DNA from: Plecoglossus altivelis
Lineage: Eukaryota > Chordata > Actinopteri > Osmeriformes > Plecoglossidae
DNA length: 64,000 bases
Direction of reading: 5' to 3'
Assembly: GCA_036571765.1 (NCBI GenBank)
Contig: BROE01000014.1
Location: 4,974,538 to 5,038,537 of the forward strand
Numbering within the stretch: position 1 is the first letter of the stretch; every line of letters starts with the position of its first letter. The position numbers and the translations under genes are program-made. The notes under the pieces were generated by a model. The model was not told where the DNA came from. It saw only the letters and a program-made list of their open reading frames with translations, and ran no database searches. Below, one piece after another: positions 48,101 through 58,075 of this stretch.

Positions 48101-51100
48101 TCCGCTGTCTCGCAAGACAAAAACACTTTCAAGCTGGTGTTGATGTCAGCTGGGCCCAGCTGTCTCCGTGACTCGTTCTAGTTGCTTGATTTCCTTGCTT
48201 TAATATCCTCTTCTTCCCTCCGAGTGAGAGCTGAACGTGTGTCCGAGGTGTTAGCCCAGGGAGGAACACTCCCAATGACTTATTGGGGAATAATGAGCCA
48301 ATTAGTGCGAACCGAGTGGAAAAACTTCTCTGCCCCCACCTCTCGTGTCGCTGGTCTGCTGGCCTGTGCCCGCGTGCAGAAGTGCGAAATCTGGCGCGCT
48401 CTGCCAAGCGCCTGTGAAGCATAATTACAGAGAGTGCGCTTGATTTGGCCTCTCTTCCTCCTCATCTGGTGGCCTGCTGCTTAGAACACGTTCTCCTTTC
48501 TAATTAGAGGCCTGGAAAACAAGCTTGGCTTTCTTGTCCCCGTATCCCCCCTCCAGTCGGTTGTGCAGGCAGGAGACCAGCAGGCGGCGCTGGATTGTTG
48601 TCTTTAGAGACTTGTGGTAAAAAGAAACCCTGTCTTCTGATCGTGATGCCGACTTTAACCGTTCGATCTCCGGATGTTTAGTTTGAGAGTGAACAGGGAT
48701 AGGGTTCGTTTTGTGCATTCTGTGCATTCAAGTCCTGGGAAATATCAGCTTATGCCTTTATTTTGAGATTGATAGCAGACACATAAATCAAGCAGAAAAA
48801 TAACTATGTTAAGATCAAATTATGGTTTTCCAAATAACTTACACATTCAATGCAGGCCTTTTGTTCTAAAAAATAAATCAGGCCCAATCCTGTATTAGTA
48901 ATGTGATTCCATATCGCTTATCTACATTTTACGGTTCTTTTTACGAACAGGTACAAATCAGACCTGGAAACGGACTGGAGATCATGAAAGGGTAGCGAGA
49001 CCTAAGACCTCCGTGCCAACAGACTAATCCTCTGGTTACTGTGTCGTGTTGTGTGTAACACAGATTTACTCCTAAGGTACGTTAGATCCAGACCAGTGCT
49101 AAGCCATGCAGAGTCTCCACAGCCTTGCTGTGTGACGGGATGCAGGTCTACATGTCCCTGGGCTGGTCTAATGATGGCCTTTAGTGTCCAGGCTGCTTGG
49201 TTCCCTCTAACAATGGCTCAGTGTAGCCGCTCTACACAGGGGGCTCATTTAGGGAGTTTCGGAATGCACCCCCAAAATGTGCGCGGAAGTAATAAATTTG
49301 GGAAGCAGTAACTGGCGCCCCGTTCCGTGCACCTGGTGGACCTAATTACATTTCCCCATCCCCAACACCAACTCCCCAGGCCCCGCCCATGCTCATGGGC
49401 TCCAGTGCGGGGAGGAGGGAAGCAACACAGCAGCCTTTATGAGACAACCATGCAGGCTGTGGTCCACAACCAGAGTGTCTGGCTGGGTTTGGGGCCTATG
49501 CTGTGTGTTTACGTGTGTGTGTCTGTTTGTATAGTGCTTTCCTACGAGCTGGTGTCTGTTCAATGGATCTGGACTAATAGTAAGTCTAGTAACCAGGCAG
49601 GTTGAAACAGAGCCCACAGTAGCATGCAGATATGTTGCTAGTCTGCTGCTGCCCCTGCTGCTGCTTCCTGGACTCACATTTTAATTTACTCAGTGGAAGT
49701 CCTGCCTTAATCCATTTGCTGTACCACCATCCCAGGAAAACCCTCCCCTGCAGCCCGGCCGCACCGTAAACATGTCACCATGATGCTTGCCACTCTGCAC
49801 CACCCCACAGCGCGGGGGGTGGGGGTGGGAGGGGGCTTAGGGAGTGGTGGGGAAGGTGGGGGGAACAGGGGAGCGGAAGCAGGGAGGTGTGACCGTGTGG
49901 GGGGAAGGAGCGAGTAATGAAGGGGTAGCAGGCGTCACTCTCCCCCCCCCCCTTGCCTCAGGAAGGTTTGCAGCTCGTAGTCCATCTCCTGTTTTCTGTT
50001 TCCTGTCCCTGGTTGCTGAGCCCCCATCCAAACTGTGTGCTTGACGTTGTGTCTGCTTCATTAAGACATGGGGACAATGAGCCTCCACAGGGACGATGCT
50101 ATCTGAGAGTCAACATGCTGGTAGGCTCCGCACAGGGTGAAGTTTGTTGATCTCAGCAATCACACAAAGAGAACAAACGCACTAATATCTGCCAGACGGT
50201 TCTTGACGGCTCAAAGACCTCCGCAGTGGACCACCTGTGTGGATAGCTCAAAGGGACCCCCATTCTCCTCTCCAAGGGCCCAGACCCTGGTCCTAACAGG
50301 GGAGGGAGGGGGTGGGGTGGGAAGGGGTTGTGGGTCTGTGCCGGTGGCCCCAGCAGAGTGCTTGGGAGCTCTGGGGGATGGGGGGCTTTTGGCTCCCGCC
50401 GGCCTCCCTGCTCCCTGGCCCCCGCCTGAGGTGTGTGTGATTTACAGTGTGTGGCAACAGATTGATCCAGAGCTAATTGAGCGGTCGGTGAGCAGCCTTC
50501 CAACCCCAACTCACGCTGCTGCTGCTCCTTGATGCTCATTAGTGATCTCAGGGAGGATTTCCCCTCTCTCACATGCACACACTCAATCCCCCCCTCGCAG
50601 AACTCTCCCCAGCACCTCCGAGTTTTGGCAGGAGCATTAATATGGTTATTAGTGTGCGTTTCTTGATGTCTGTGCTGGTGAATGGACGAGAGAGAAGGAA
50701 CCGTGTGTGTGTGTATGTGTGCGGTCCTCCTTTGCACACGGTAAATCACGGCTAATGAAACACTTGGTCAGCAGTGGAGTCGTGGGAGAAGCCCACCTGG
50801 CTACAGAGGTACCATACCTGTCAGAGCGCGCAGTAGAACCCCCACCACTACCCTCAGCATAATCCCTTGCTCACCCCCCTCCCTCCTCCCCCCTCATCCC
50901 TCCCTTCCTTTTCCCTTCTCCCCTGCCCCCACCGATTGGCCTAGCAGTGGGGTTTCTGCAGGTCCTATTTTGGCCCAGGGTCTCCATGGTGCTGTCAACA
51001 AAACAGCGGCATGGACCGAGCCCGTGTTGTTGTTTCATCACGAGGTGTTCAAGTCTTACGGCTCCAGGCGCTTGGCCAGAGCCCTGCATTAGATCCACCA

Positions 51101-54100
51101 TCATCATCCCCTCAGCTGGGGAGAAACGTTGACTTTTCATGTCCTCTGAAGAGTGTGGCTGAGGTGAAGGCGCTTGAGTCGGATTCATTAGAGGTGAGAC
51201 GGGGAGGGGAGCGCTTCTTTTGTGCTCTGTTTACGAAGGGGTGCATCTGAAAGCCATTAGCTCGGTGGGGCTTCTTTGGGAAGTGTGAGAGTGTGGGTTA
51301 TGCGTGAGAGCTGCATGGAGGGATGACGGCAGGATTTGGAATGGCGCTTGATGCCATTCCACGCCACACAGAACACCATGCGCGCACGCGCCTCCGCGCT
51401 GAAATTTCCATCCGGGCTCCAACTCTGGGAATTAAAGACAGCTTTGGGATCAGATGCTAAGATGGGCAGGAATCAGCACGGCCTCAGCATGAGCCCACCT
51501 GTGGAGAGCTTTGACTGAGGAGAGTTCAAGTTGGAGAGGGGTTACGAGGTCACACCTCGTGTAAATCTAGGACAAGCACGTCAGAGATGCGATTCAAAGT
51601 TCTCTTGCCATAGACTGCATTAATAAATCATTCGCACCCTTGAGCAACTGTTTATTTTCGTCCCCGGCGTCTGGCGTCAGTCTCCTCTACGTTAACACAG
51701 ACAACAAGCCCTTGAAAATAATTTTGCCTGCATGTGTCTGAATATCATCGTGGTTTGTTTGTATCCTCAGGACGTGTTCATGATATACTGTAGCAATACA
51801 TGGTTGTATATTATTGAATGGTCGAAAATTGTTTATGCTAGTGTTCACTGGTGTCAAAGCTGCCAGAGATTCTGGCAGCCACAGGGGGGCAGCACTGTCC
51901 AAGCATCCTGGCCGAGACCCCAGGCACAGCTGGTGAGAAGCAGAGGCAAAGAGGGGATTTTATGGAGCGTCTCCCTGCTCCCATGGCAGTGGGCAGGCTG
52001 TTTTGAAGACAGGCCTGGTTCACCTCAGGGTGTGGATCGGAGCCGTTGTAGCGCTGCAGAGCAAGCCAAGCATCTGGTGCCCAGCATGGGAAAACACAGC
52101 GTGTGTCGAGGTTGTGTGTCGAGGTTGTGTGTCGAGGTTGTGTGTCGAGGTTGTGTGTCGAGGTTGTGTGTCGAGTGTGTGTGTTGAGTGTGGTCTCCAC
52201 GCGGCCAGTAGGGTGGCTACAACGAGGGCCGTTTCAGAACGGAACGAGGGCGCTTCAGAGAGAAACGCTGCTTTCCAGTTGGAGAGACGTTTTATTGAAA
52301 AGTTTGTTCCCGGAGTCAAGAGACTGGATATGAGGTGGTTTGTGGAGAATCTCCAGCAGTGATTTGCTCAGGACCCACTGCCGTCTAGACAGTTTATGAT
52401 GTCATGTCGTACTCCTAGTAGACCTGCTCCAGTTGAAAGGGCTGCAGTGTCCCCTTGTCCAACAGGGATTCTCTGGAACAGGATAACAGGTTACAGTAAT
52501 AATGCCTTGACCCTCTGTTCTGAGAGTCTGTCTCGTGCGATGTGATTTGACTGCTGTCTCTCCTCTCTCTCTCCCCCCCCCCCTCCTCAGACACAGACCC
52601 TCGTCTCCTGGAGAAGCAGGAGCAGCAGCAGCCCACCTATGTTGCCCTCAGCTACATCAACAAGTGAGGACGAACTGTCCGTCTCCTCAGCACACATACC
52701 TGCCCTGGGAATTTCTGTTTCTGTAGTCTATAGTACAGTGCTGTGAACCTACAGTACAGTATCTTGCTCCCTCTAAGGATTTGATTACCTCTTATTTCCA
52801 TGAGCAAATTTGCTTCGGGAGCCAGTCTCATCTGGTGTATTACTCTATTACTCTATATTAATTAGGTTAGCATATGGTAATTAGATTTTATAAGGCCTGG
52901 GGTCCTACAGAAATAGAGTTAGATGACATTGCAGTTTAACAGGGGCTGTCTTTGATATGGTGTGTGAATGGTGGGTAGCAGGTCTGCAGCAGGAACCAGA
53001 GAGGGAGAATCAGTCTCTCTGAGTCTACAAACACATCTTGATGTGGTCTCTGCTTAATCTGTTAATTCCACTTTTGCTTTAACAATGTCTGTGTGAACAT
53101 TTCAGTTTTATGACATACATTCACCCCAAGACTTTACTGTCCATCGTAAAGTTCAGGTCGTGCATTTACTCTTTGAAAATGGGAATGGCTTCAGTGCATG
53201 ACGAGTACAGAACATGTTCTTCACACTACCGGTCCAGGTTAAAACTTGGTCCTCAACAGCGGGAGCATGTACCTTTGTCCTGACAGGTTCATGACAGACG
53301 CGGCTCGTCGAGAACACGACACCCTGAGGAAGAAAGTCCAGCCCAAGCTGTCCCTGTCCCTGACGGGGAGTCTGTCTCGGAGCAGCATGTCCACCCCTCC
53401 ACGCCACAGCAGTGGCAACCTCACGCCCCCCGTCACCCCGCCCATCACACCCTCCTCCTCCTTCCGCAGTAGCACCCCCACGGGTAACTATGACAACAGC
53501 CACCTGTCTTTCCCCCCCACCCCACCTCAGTGTGGCAGCAGGTCCTGCAGAACTATAGTAACAGCCCTTTCAATGCTTGCGCTACCATGGTACCATGGTA
53601 GCAGCCCTTCACTGCTTGCATAACCATGGGAAAGGGTCGTACTCGTCGCGTGGTGAGCTAGCTCTCACGACTGGTTGGGTAGTTTATCCACTGGGAGTGC
53701 AGAGAAGCTGCATCCGGTGTCCCAGTATTACAGTGGTTATTTCACACAGAACCACTTCCTGGTTGCTGCCTGTTGTTTTCCCATGTTCTCAGACGGTTTA
53801 AGAACATTCAGCATTTTTGTTAATTGGCTTTCTTGTTTGTTTGGATCTTGTGGCTGTGAAGCTAAACCTGACTGCTACGCTGGTAGCTGATACAGCATTT
53901 ACATGGCTTGCGTTAACCTTAAGACCTGTTGAAATGGGCTAAATTCTTTCCCACAAATGAGCGTGTTTGAGGCCATCGTCAAATGTGGGTTTAGTAACAA
54001 GGGAAATGCCAACCGTGGGAACTCTGCTGTAGAACACATGTAGATGGATGGTTTCTGAGCCTCTGCCTGTCTGCACAGGCCCAGAGAGTAGCTGCCTGGG

Positions 54101-55110
54101 CCAGACCCAGGGAGGTTCGTCTGGTCAAGACAACTTTCTAAGATAGTAGAAGGACACAAGGCTTTGGTTCTGATCTGAGTGTGTGTGTTATCTGTGCTTG
54201 GCCCCAACCAGGGAGTGAGTACGACGAGGAGGAGGTGGACTACGAGGACTCGGACAGCGACGAGTCGTGGACCACGGAGAGCGCGATCAGCTCTGAGTCC
54301 ATCCTCAGCTCCATGTGCATGAACGGAGGGGAGGAGAAGCCCTTCGCCTGCCCAGTGCCCGGCTGCAAGAAGAGATACAAGGTAGGACCCGCCTCCAAGC
54401 CCTCCATGATACATGACAACCTTAGCATGCTGATGTTTTGAACACCCCCCCCTCCCACCTCTCCATGTCAAAAATAGAACAGAACAGAGATGTCTGTGTG
54501 GTCCCACAAACTCAAGTCTCAGATGTGACATTAAGCTGTGCGGTAACACCCAGATGAGACAGATGCAGAACGCAACGACGAGAGCAGGGTGTTGTTAGTT
54601 AGTTGAATGTCACTACATGTCAACATCCTTTTAACGTAACACACACACAGTCCACTTCAGTCGCTGACAGTGGGTTCCCGATTTTTCCGCTGACATCTGG
54701 GGTGTGTGGTCAGGGTGAATTAGGTGCAGCTTGAGAGAACGGTTCAGCTGCTGTGGATTTCAAGGTTGGGGTTGATGGCACGCATCGTAAAGCAACGGGC
54801 CATGTCCGTGACGTTTCCAGAGAGGGACGAACTGATGTCGTCAGTTTGATGGTGGTAGGAGCACAGGTTTCCTGAACATGTCCTGTCCTGTGTCCCCCCT
54901 CCTCTCTCCTCCTCCCTCCTCCCACCCGTGCAGAATGTGAACGGGATCAAGTACCACGCCAAGAACGGCCACAGAACCCAGATCCGCGTGCGAAAACCCT
55001 TCAAGTGCCGCTGCGGGAAGAGCTACAAGACCTCTCAGGGGCTCCGCCAACACACCATCAACTTTCACCCGCCCGTGTCCGCCGATATCATACGCAAGAT
55101 GCAGCAGTAG
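45056..55110 (+). CDS. jazf1: jazf1, zinc-finger transcriptional cofactor (complete, five coding exons)
   Basis: JAZF1 (TIP27) is a nuclear three-finger protein that binds the orphan receptor NR2C2/TR4 as a corepressor and is found in the NuA4/TIP60 acetyltransferase complex; it is the 5' partner in JAZF1-SUZ12 fusions. Exons 45056-45170, 52591-52663, 53287-53483, 54212-54381 and 54934-55110 join to 732 bases, 243 codons plus stop, the same length as I recall for human JAZF1. Zinc finger 1 (CRFGGC...H...H) is in exon 1, the Ser/Thr/Pro region (TPPVTPPITPSSSFRSSTPT) in exon 3, an acidic stretch (EYDEEEVDYEDSDSDESW) and the start of finger 2 in exon 4, and the rest of finger 2 plus finger 3 in exon 5. 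All junctions are GT-AG and phase-consistent. Intron 1 is 7.4 kb, far shorter than in human. Assignment is essentially certain. Confidence 0.97.
46083..46205 (+). mobile_element. hAT-like non-autonomous element fragment
   Basis: It begins GCAGTGATATTCAACCCTGG, close to hAT-type termini (CAGTGGTTCTCAACC), followed by TCCTCAGGGCC and a body with the TGTTTTAGATGTTTCCCTCT and ATGATTCAAATCAATGG words seen in a widespread fish repeat. It has no coding capacity. Confidence 0.5.
48260..48530. promoter_or_regulatory. candidate regulatory block in jazf1 intron 1
   Basis: GCCAATTAGTGCG (48,297), AGCATAATTACAG (about 48,417) and CTAATTAGAGG (48,500) with an E-box CATCTGG between. Unique sequence. Inference only. 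Confidence 0.25.
50440..50765. promoter_or_regulatory. candidate enhancer in jazf1 intron 1
   Basis: Four homeodomain-type words in about 300 bases: AGCTAATTGAGCGG (50,471), GCTCATTAGTGATCTC (50,534), CATTAATATGGTTATTAGTG (50,635) and GGCTAATGAAAC (about 50,750). Interrupted by one short TG tract. Confidence 0.3.
52101..52178. repeat. 13-bp tandem array (GTGTGTCGAGGTT)
   Basis: Five exact copies and a partial one in jazf1 intron 1, each carrying one TCGA. Confidence 0.95.
52591..52663 (+). CDS. jazf1: jazf1 exon 2
   Basis: A long C/T tract leads into the acceptor CTCAG and the donor is AA|GTGAGG. The 73 bases encode DTDPRLLEKQEQQQPTYVAL and then SYIN(K). The short exon matches human JAZF1 almost residue for residue; QEQQQ replaces human QELQQ. 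Confidence 0.95.
52664..53286. other. jazf1 intron 2
   Basis: 623 bases of unique sequence. Nothing is seen beyond splice sites. Confidence 0.7.
53287..53483 (+). CDS. jazf1: jazf1 exon 3: Ser/Thr/Pro-rich region
   Basis: Acceptor GACAG and donor G|GTAACT, 197 bases. It starts FMTDAARREHDTLRKKVQPK and runs through STPPRHSSGNLTPPVTPPIT to SSTPTG. The basic/hydrophobic LSLSLTGSLSRSSM part differs from human LSLTLSSSVSRGNV. In human the JAZF1-SUZ12 fusion joins after this exon. Confidence 0.95.
53484..54211. other. jazf1 intron 3
   Basis: 728 bases. A minus-strand ORF (53,899-54,549) spans it and exon 4 but is antisense to conserved coding sequence and is discounted. Confidence 0.7.
54212..54381 (+). 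CDS. jazf1: jazf1 exon 4: acidic stretch and first half of zinc finger 2
   Basis: Acceptor ACCAG and donor AAG|GTAGGA, 170 bases. It encodes SEYDEEEVDYEDSDSDESWT, then a Ser-rich segment and GGEEKPFACPVPGCKKRYK. The two Cys of finger 2 (C-x4-C) are here and its His pair is in the next exon. One change from human is visible in the acidic run (D for E). Confidence 0.96.
54382..54933. other. jazf1 intron 4
   Basis: 552 bases of unique sequence ending in a strong C/T tract at the acceptor. Nothing else is seen. Confidence 0.7.
54934..55110 (+). CDS. jazf1: jazf1 exon 5: fingers 2-3 and stop
   Basis: Acceptor GTGCAG, 58 codons and the TAG stop at 55108. It encodes NVNGIKYHAKNGHRTQIRVR, then finger 3 (CRCGKSYKTSQGLRQHTINF with the last His following), ending PVSADIIRKMQQ. 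The C-terminus is the JAZF1 signature, with only conservative changes from human. Confidence 0.97.
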   Translation, partial: NVNGIKYHAKNGHRTQIRVRKPFKCRCGKSYKTSQGLRQHTINFHPPVSADIIRKMQQ

Positions 55111-57110
55111 GGGCGCCCAACCAGCCTCCCCTTACCCACCCCCCACCCCACAGTCCCACCATCACCAGCAGTGGCTGAGTCCCTTTTAACACACCTTTCT
55201 CCCTAAGACACCCCTCGTTACATAGGCACACACATGTACAAACACACTTTTTTCCTCCATTACACTACTCTTTTATTGCATGCTTTAAATGTATTACTTT
55301 TCTCCCGCTTTTATTTGGGAATGTTTCTCTGTAGTGTTCAGTTTTGTACTTTTTGCACATTTAAGCTATCGTTCATCTTTCTTGTTCTTTCGGACACACG
55401 GTGCTTACTGGTAAAACTTGTGGCAGAGAAAGCCTAGCCAAGTCCCTGACATGGAGGCAGGCATGACCATGGTAAGATAGATACAAAACAAATTCAAAAA
55501 GAGATTGTATGAGAAAAAAAGTGTCTCTTGAGCTAGCTGAGGAAGAACAACGTTATTTCTACACGGAAGTCAAAGATCATCGCATCATCATTATTCAAAC
55601 CACTTCTCTCATTTTGGTCCACTAGTGACACACTTTTCTGCTGCGGTGACAATTCCAAGACAATGTTTGTAACCTACTACCCAATATATAGAAAATATAT
55701 GATACTGTATATTTGTGTACAGTATATACATTCAGTATATACACGCTGTCTACAAAATGCACTTTCATATTGAGATTTTGAAAATGCTTTGACAATTTAT
55801 TTTCCAATTTGAGCTGACAGAAGTGGAAGATCCTCCTATATATAAATCTCTTTTTTTCCTCAGAACCTTTTTTTTGTGTTGGCACCAAATGTTAATCTCA
55901 GGTGACAAGTCGCCAACATTTCAGTACCATAATCCTGCCCAACTGTCAGGATTGTGGATTCAGCTGTAATTGTTGCTCCCTGGAACTCCAGGACTGCTTC
56001 TAGAGTTCCAGAAGCCTTTCTAGGTAGCTGATTGGTTCTCTTCACAAGAATCTGGTGAGGGGTTTAAAGCACTTTTTAGTAACCTGTTGCCAACCAATTT
56101 CAATGGTTTATTGTTGGGTTGCCAATACCTTGGTCTGCATTGATATGTAGTCAGAGTAGTTCTAGGAACTCTAAAGGTACTAGATGTTCCCCTCAATTTT
56201 AAGGGACGCTATTTTTTTTCACCAGACCTCCAGCATTTCCTGTTTGTTGTGAGATTATGTATATGGTTGCCTTGAACTGTAGACCACAGCATTCCAATCC
56301 AGTATATTTCTACAGCCTCGTGGAGGTGATCCAAAGAGTTCAATCCTGGCCTGCTGAAAACGTTCTTGCTAGACGTTCTTATATAGACTGGTTCAGACTC
56401 TGCTATTCCTTCAGTGTAGACTACAACCCGGTGTGGTCTCTAGAGACCTACCTCTCCTACAACAAGAGACCTACGGTCAAGTTTGGGACGTTTCCTTTTG
56501 ATGACATCATTGAATACCTCCTGTTTGAGTGGGGCACATTACCAACTTTTCTTATGTGCCATGCAAAGGGAACTAAGAGGCAACTTAGAACCACAGGGTC
56601 CAAAATTCCAGCAGAAAACAAGACAGTATAGAGGTTATTGACTCATTCAAACATCATCACTGCATGGAAGTTAATGTTGCTATGGAACAATAGTTTATAT
56701 TTAGATGATAACAGTGACAGTATTATACTGCCAGCAAGGAGGGAAGTATTTCAAATAGTGTATAGTTCATGTATTGTCATGTTATCAGTGTAAGTTCATT
56801 AAATTATATTTTCGTATGTTTCTGAAGTGATAATGTACGTACAGTATGTGTATCCAGAGGTTGTTACGGGCCTGACAGTGATGTTCCGTACTGTCTTCAA
56901 CAACAACATAAAGAATGCTGCTTCATAAATGTAAACTTGATTACATTTGAAAACTATAAAATGCCTCTAACATGTGTCTCAAGTGAGTTTGTTGCCAAAA
57001 AAAAACATTGAAACACAACGTTGTTTCAAACGGACACTTTTATTGAGATTTTATTCATTTCTGATACATGAGTCAAACACACGGAGAAATAAACGCTCTC
57101 TATGACAGGA
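55111..57110 (+). other. jazf1: jazf1 3' UTR (extent inferred)
   Basis: About 2 kb of AT-rich non-coding DNA follow the stop. ATTAAA at 56798-56803 is a variant poly(A) signal; the first canonical AATAAA on this strand is at 57088-57093. A 124-codon ORF at 56257-56631 has no recognised similarity. The 3' end is not proven. Confidence 0.55.
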
Positions 57111-57873
57111 ATAACTTAAGGAAGAAAGGAGAGAACTAGATTCAACGGGCCTGACATGCACTGGTCAGCGAGGCATGAGCTGCTTCGCCAGACACACAAC
57201 ACAGTAGAGTTAAAATAATTAAAAAGCAGAGGAAATCAACTTAGACTAATGTAGAACATATCTTTCACCATATTGCGAAGGCTTTGTGCAATATCATTGG
57301 CCTTTAAACATAGTTCTAAAATAGATTATTTAATAATATGATCAGGTTTGGATTTGAATCACAAAAGCAATTTCTTCCTGACTGCATCAAGTGCAGCAAG
57401 GCTGCTTTGTATAAAGAAGGTTATCCGACAAACTAAGAAGCCTGGGGGAAGCGTTTGGTTGAAGGATTCAATGTCTGTTTGGTAAACCTGTAACCACTGT
57501 CCCTGATTTCTTCATTCTAGTGTTTGTGTTTTATCTTTTAAAAGTGGTTCTGGACAGAGGTGAGTCTATAGACAGTCATTTTCCCCAAAGGCTCTTCACA
57601 CGAGAACCAAGATGACTTATTCCAAGAAGTCTGTTTCACTCATAAACCCATAGCCCTCAGTTACACTAAAATCAAATAACATTGTCCTTTTTGGAGAATC
57701 GCGGCACCTTTCACTACCCTTCTTCTAAGTAAAAGTTACAAACTGCAGGTCGATAACAATCCTAAAAAGTGGATCTTCACACTGTTACATGCGGAAAAGA
57801 GTGCAGTGGGATTTACTTCAGAGGCAAGTGAAGCTGGCGGACGCGGACGCGGCTTTTCCAGCACCGCCGACAT
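57020..57873 (-). other. tax1bp1: tax1bp1 3' UTR with two candidate poly(A) signals
   Basis: On the minus strand AATAAA occurs at 57055-57050 and again at 57044-57039, the first such signals seen after the tax1bp1 stop at 57874. The transcript should therefore end near 57020-57035. The sequence between is AT-rich with no ORF of interest. Confidence 0.6.
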
Positions 57874-58075
57874 TTAGTCGAAGTTGAGCACGTTGCCGTC
57901 GAAGTGGGTGAGCACGTGGTTCTCGAAGATCTTCTGGTCGCAGTCCAGGGGGAACTGCTCGCTGCACATGGGGCAGATCTTCCAGTGGCTCTCCACGTGC
58001 TCCTCAAACTTACTCTGGTCGTAGTTGGGGGGGAAGATGACGTCGCACAGCGGACAGCGCTTGTGGATGTCCATG
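57874..58075 (-). CDS. tax1bp1: tax1bp1 last exon: two UBZ/C2H2 zinc fingers and stop
   Basis: Acceptor CTGCAG, stop TAA at 57876-57874. Finger 1 begins CPLCDVIFPPNYDQSKFEEH and keeps its PPNY; finger 2 begins CPMCSEQFPLDCDQKIFENH. Human finger 2 has PPDY where this protein has PLDC, so the second PPxY is lost while all zinc ligands remain. The fingers bind ubiquitin and myosin VI in mammals. The C-terminus is HFDGNVLNFD. Confidence 0.97.

Larger units (their letters stand above)
45171..52590. other. jazf1 intron 1, 7.4 kb
   Basis: It contains a hAT-like fragment (46,083-46,205), G/C-run-rich sequence (49,810-49,950), a 13-bp array (52,101-52,178) and two homeodomain-motif-rich blocks (48,260-48,530; 50,440-50,765). 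No gene is supported on either strand. Confidence 0.6.

Noticed and set aside
53899..54549. 216-codon minus ORF
   Set aside because: It lies antisense to jazf1 exon 4, whose plus-strand reading is highly conserved.
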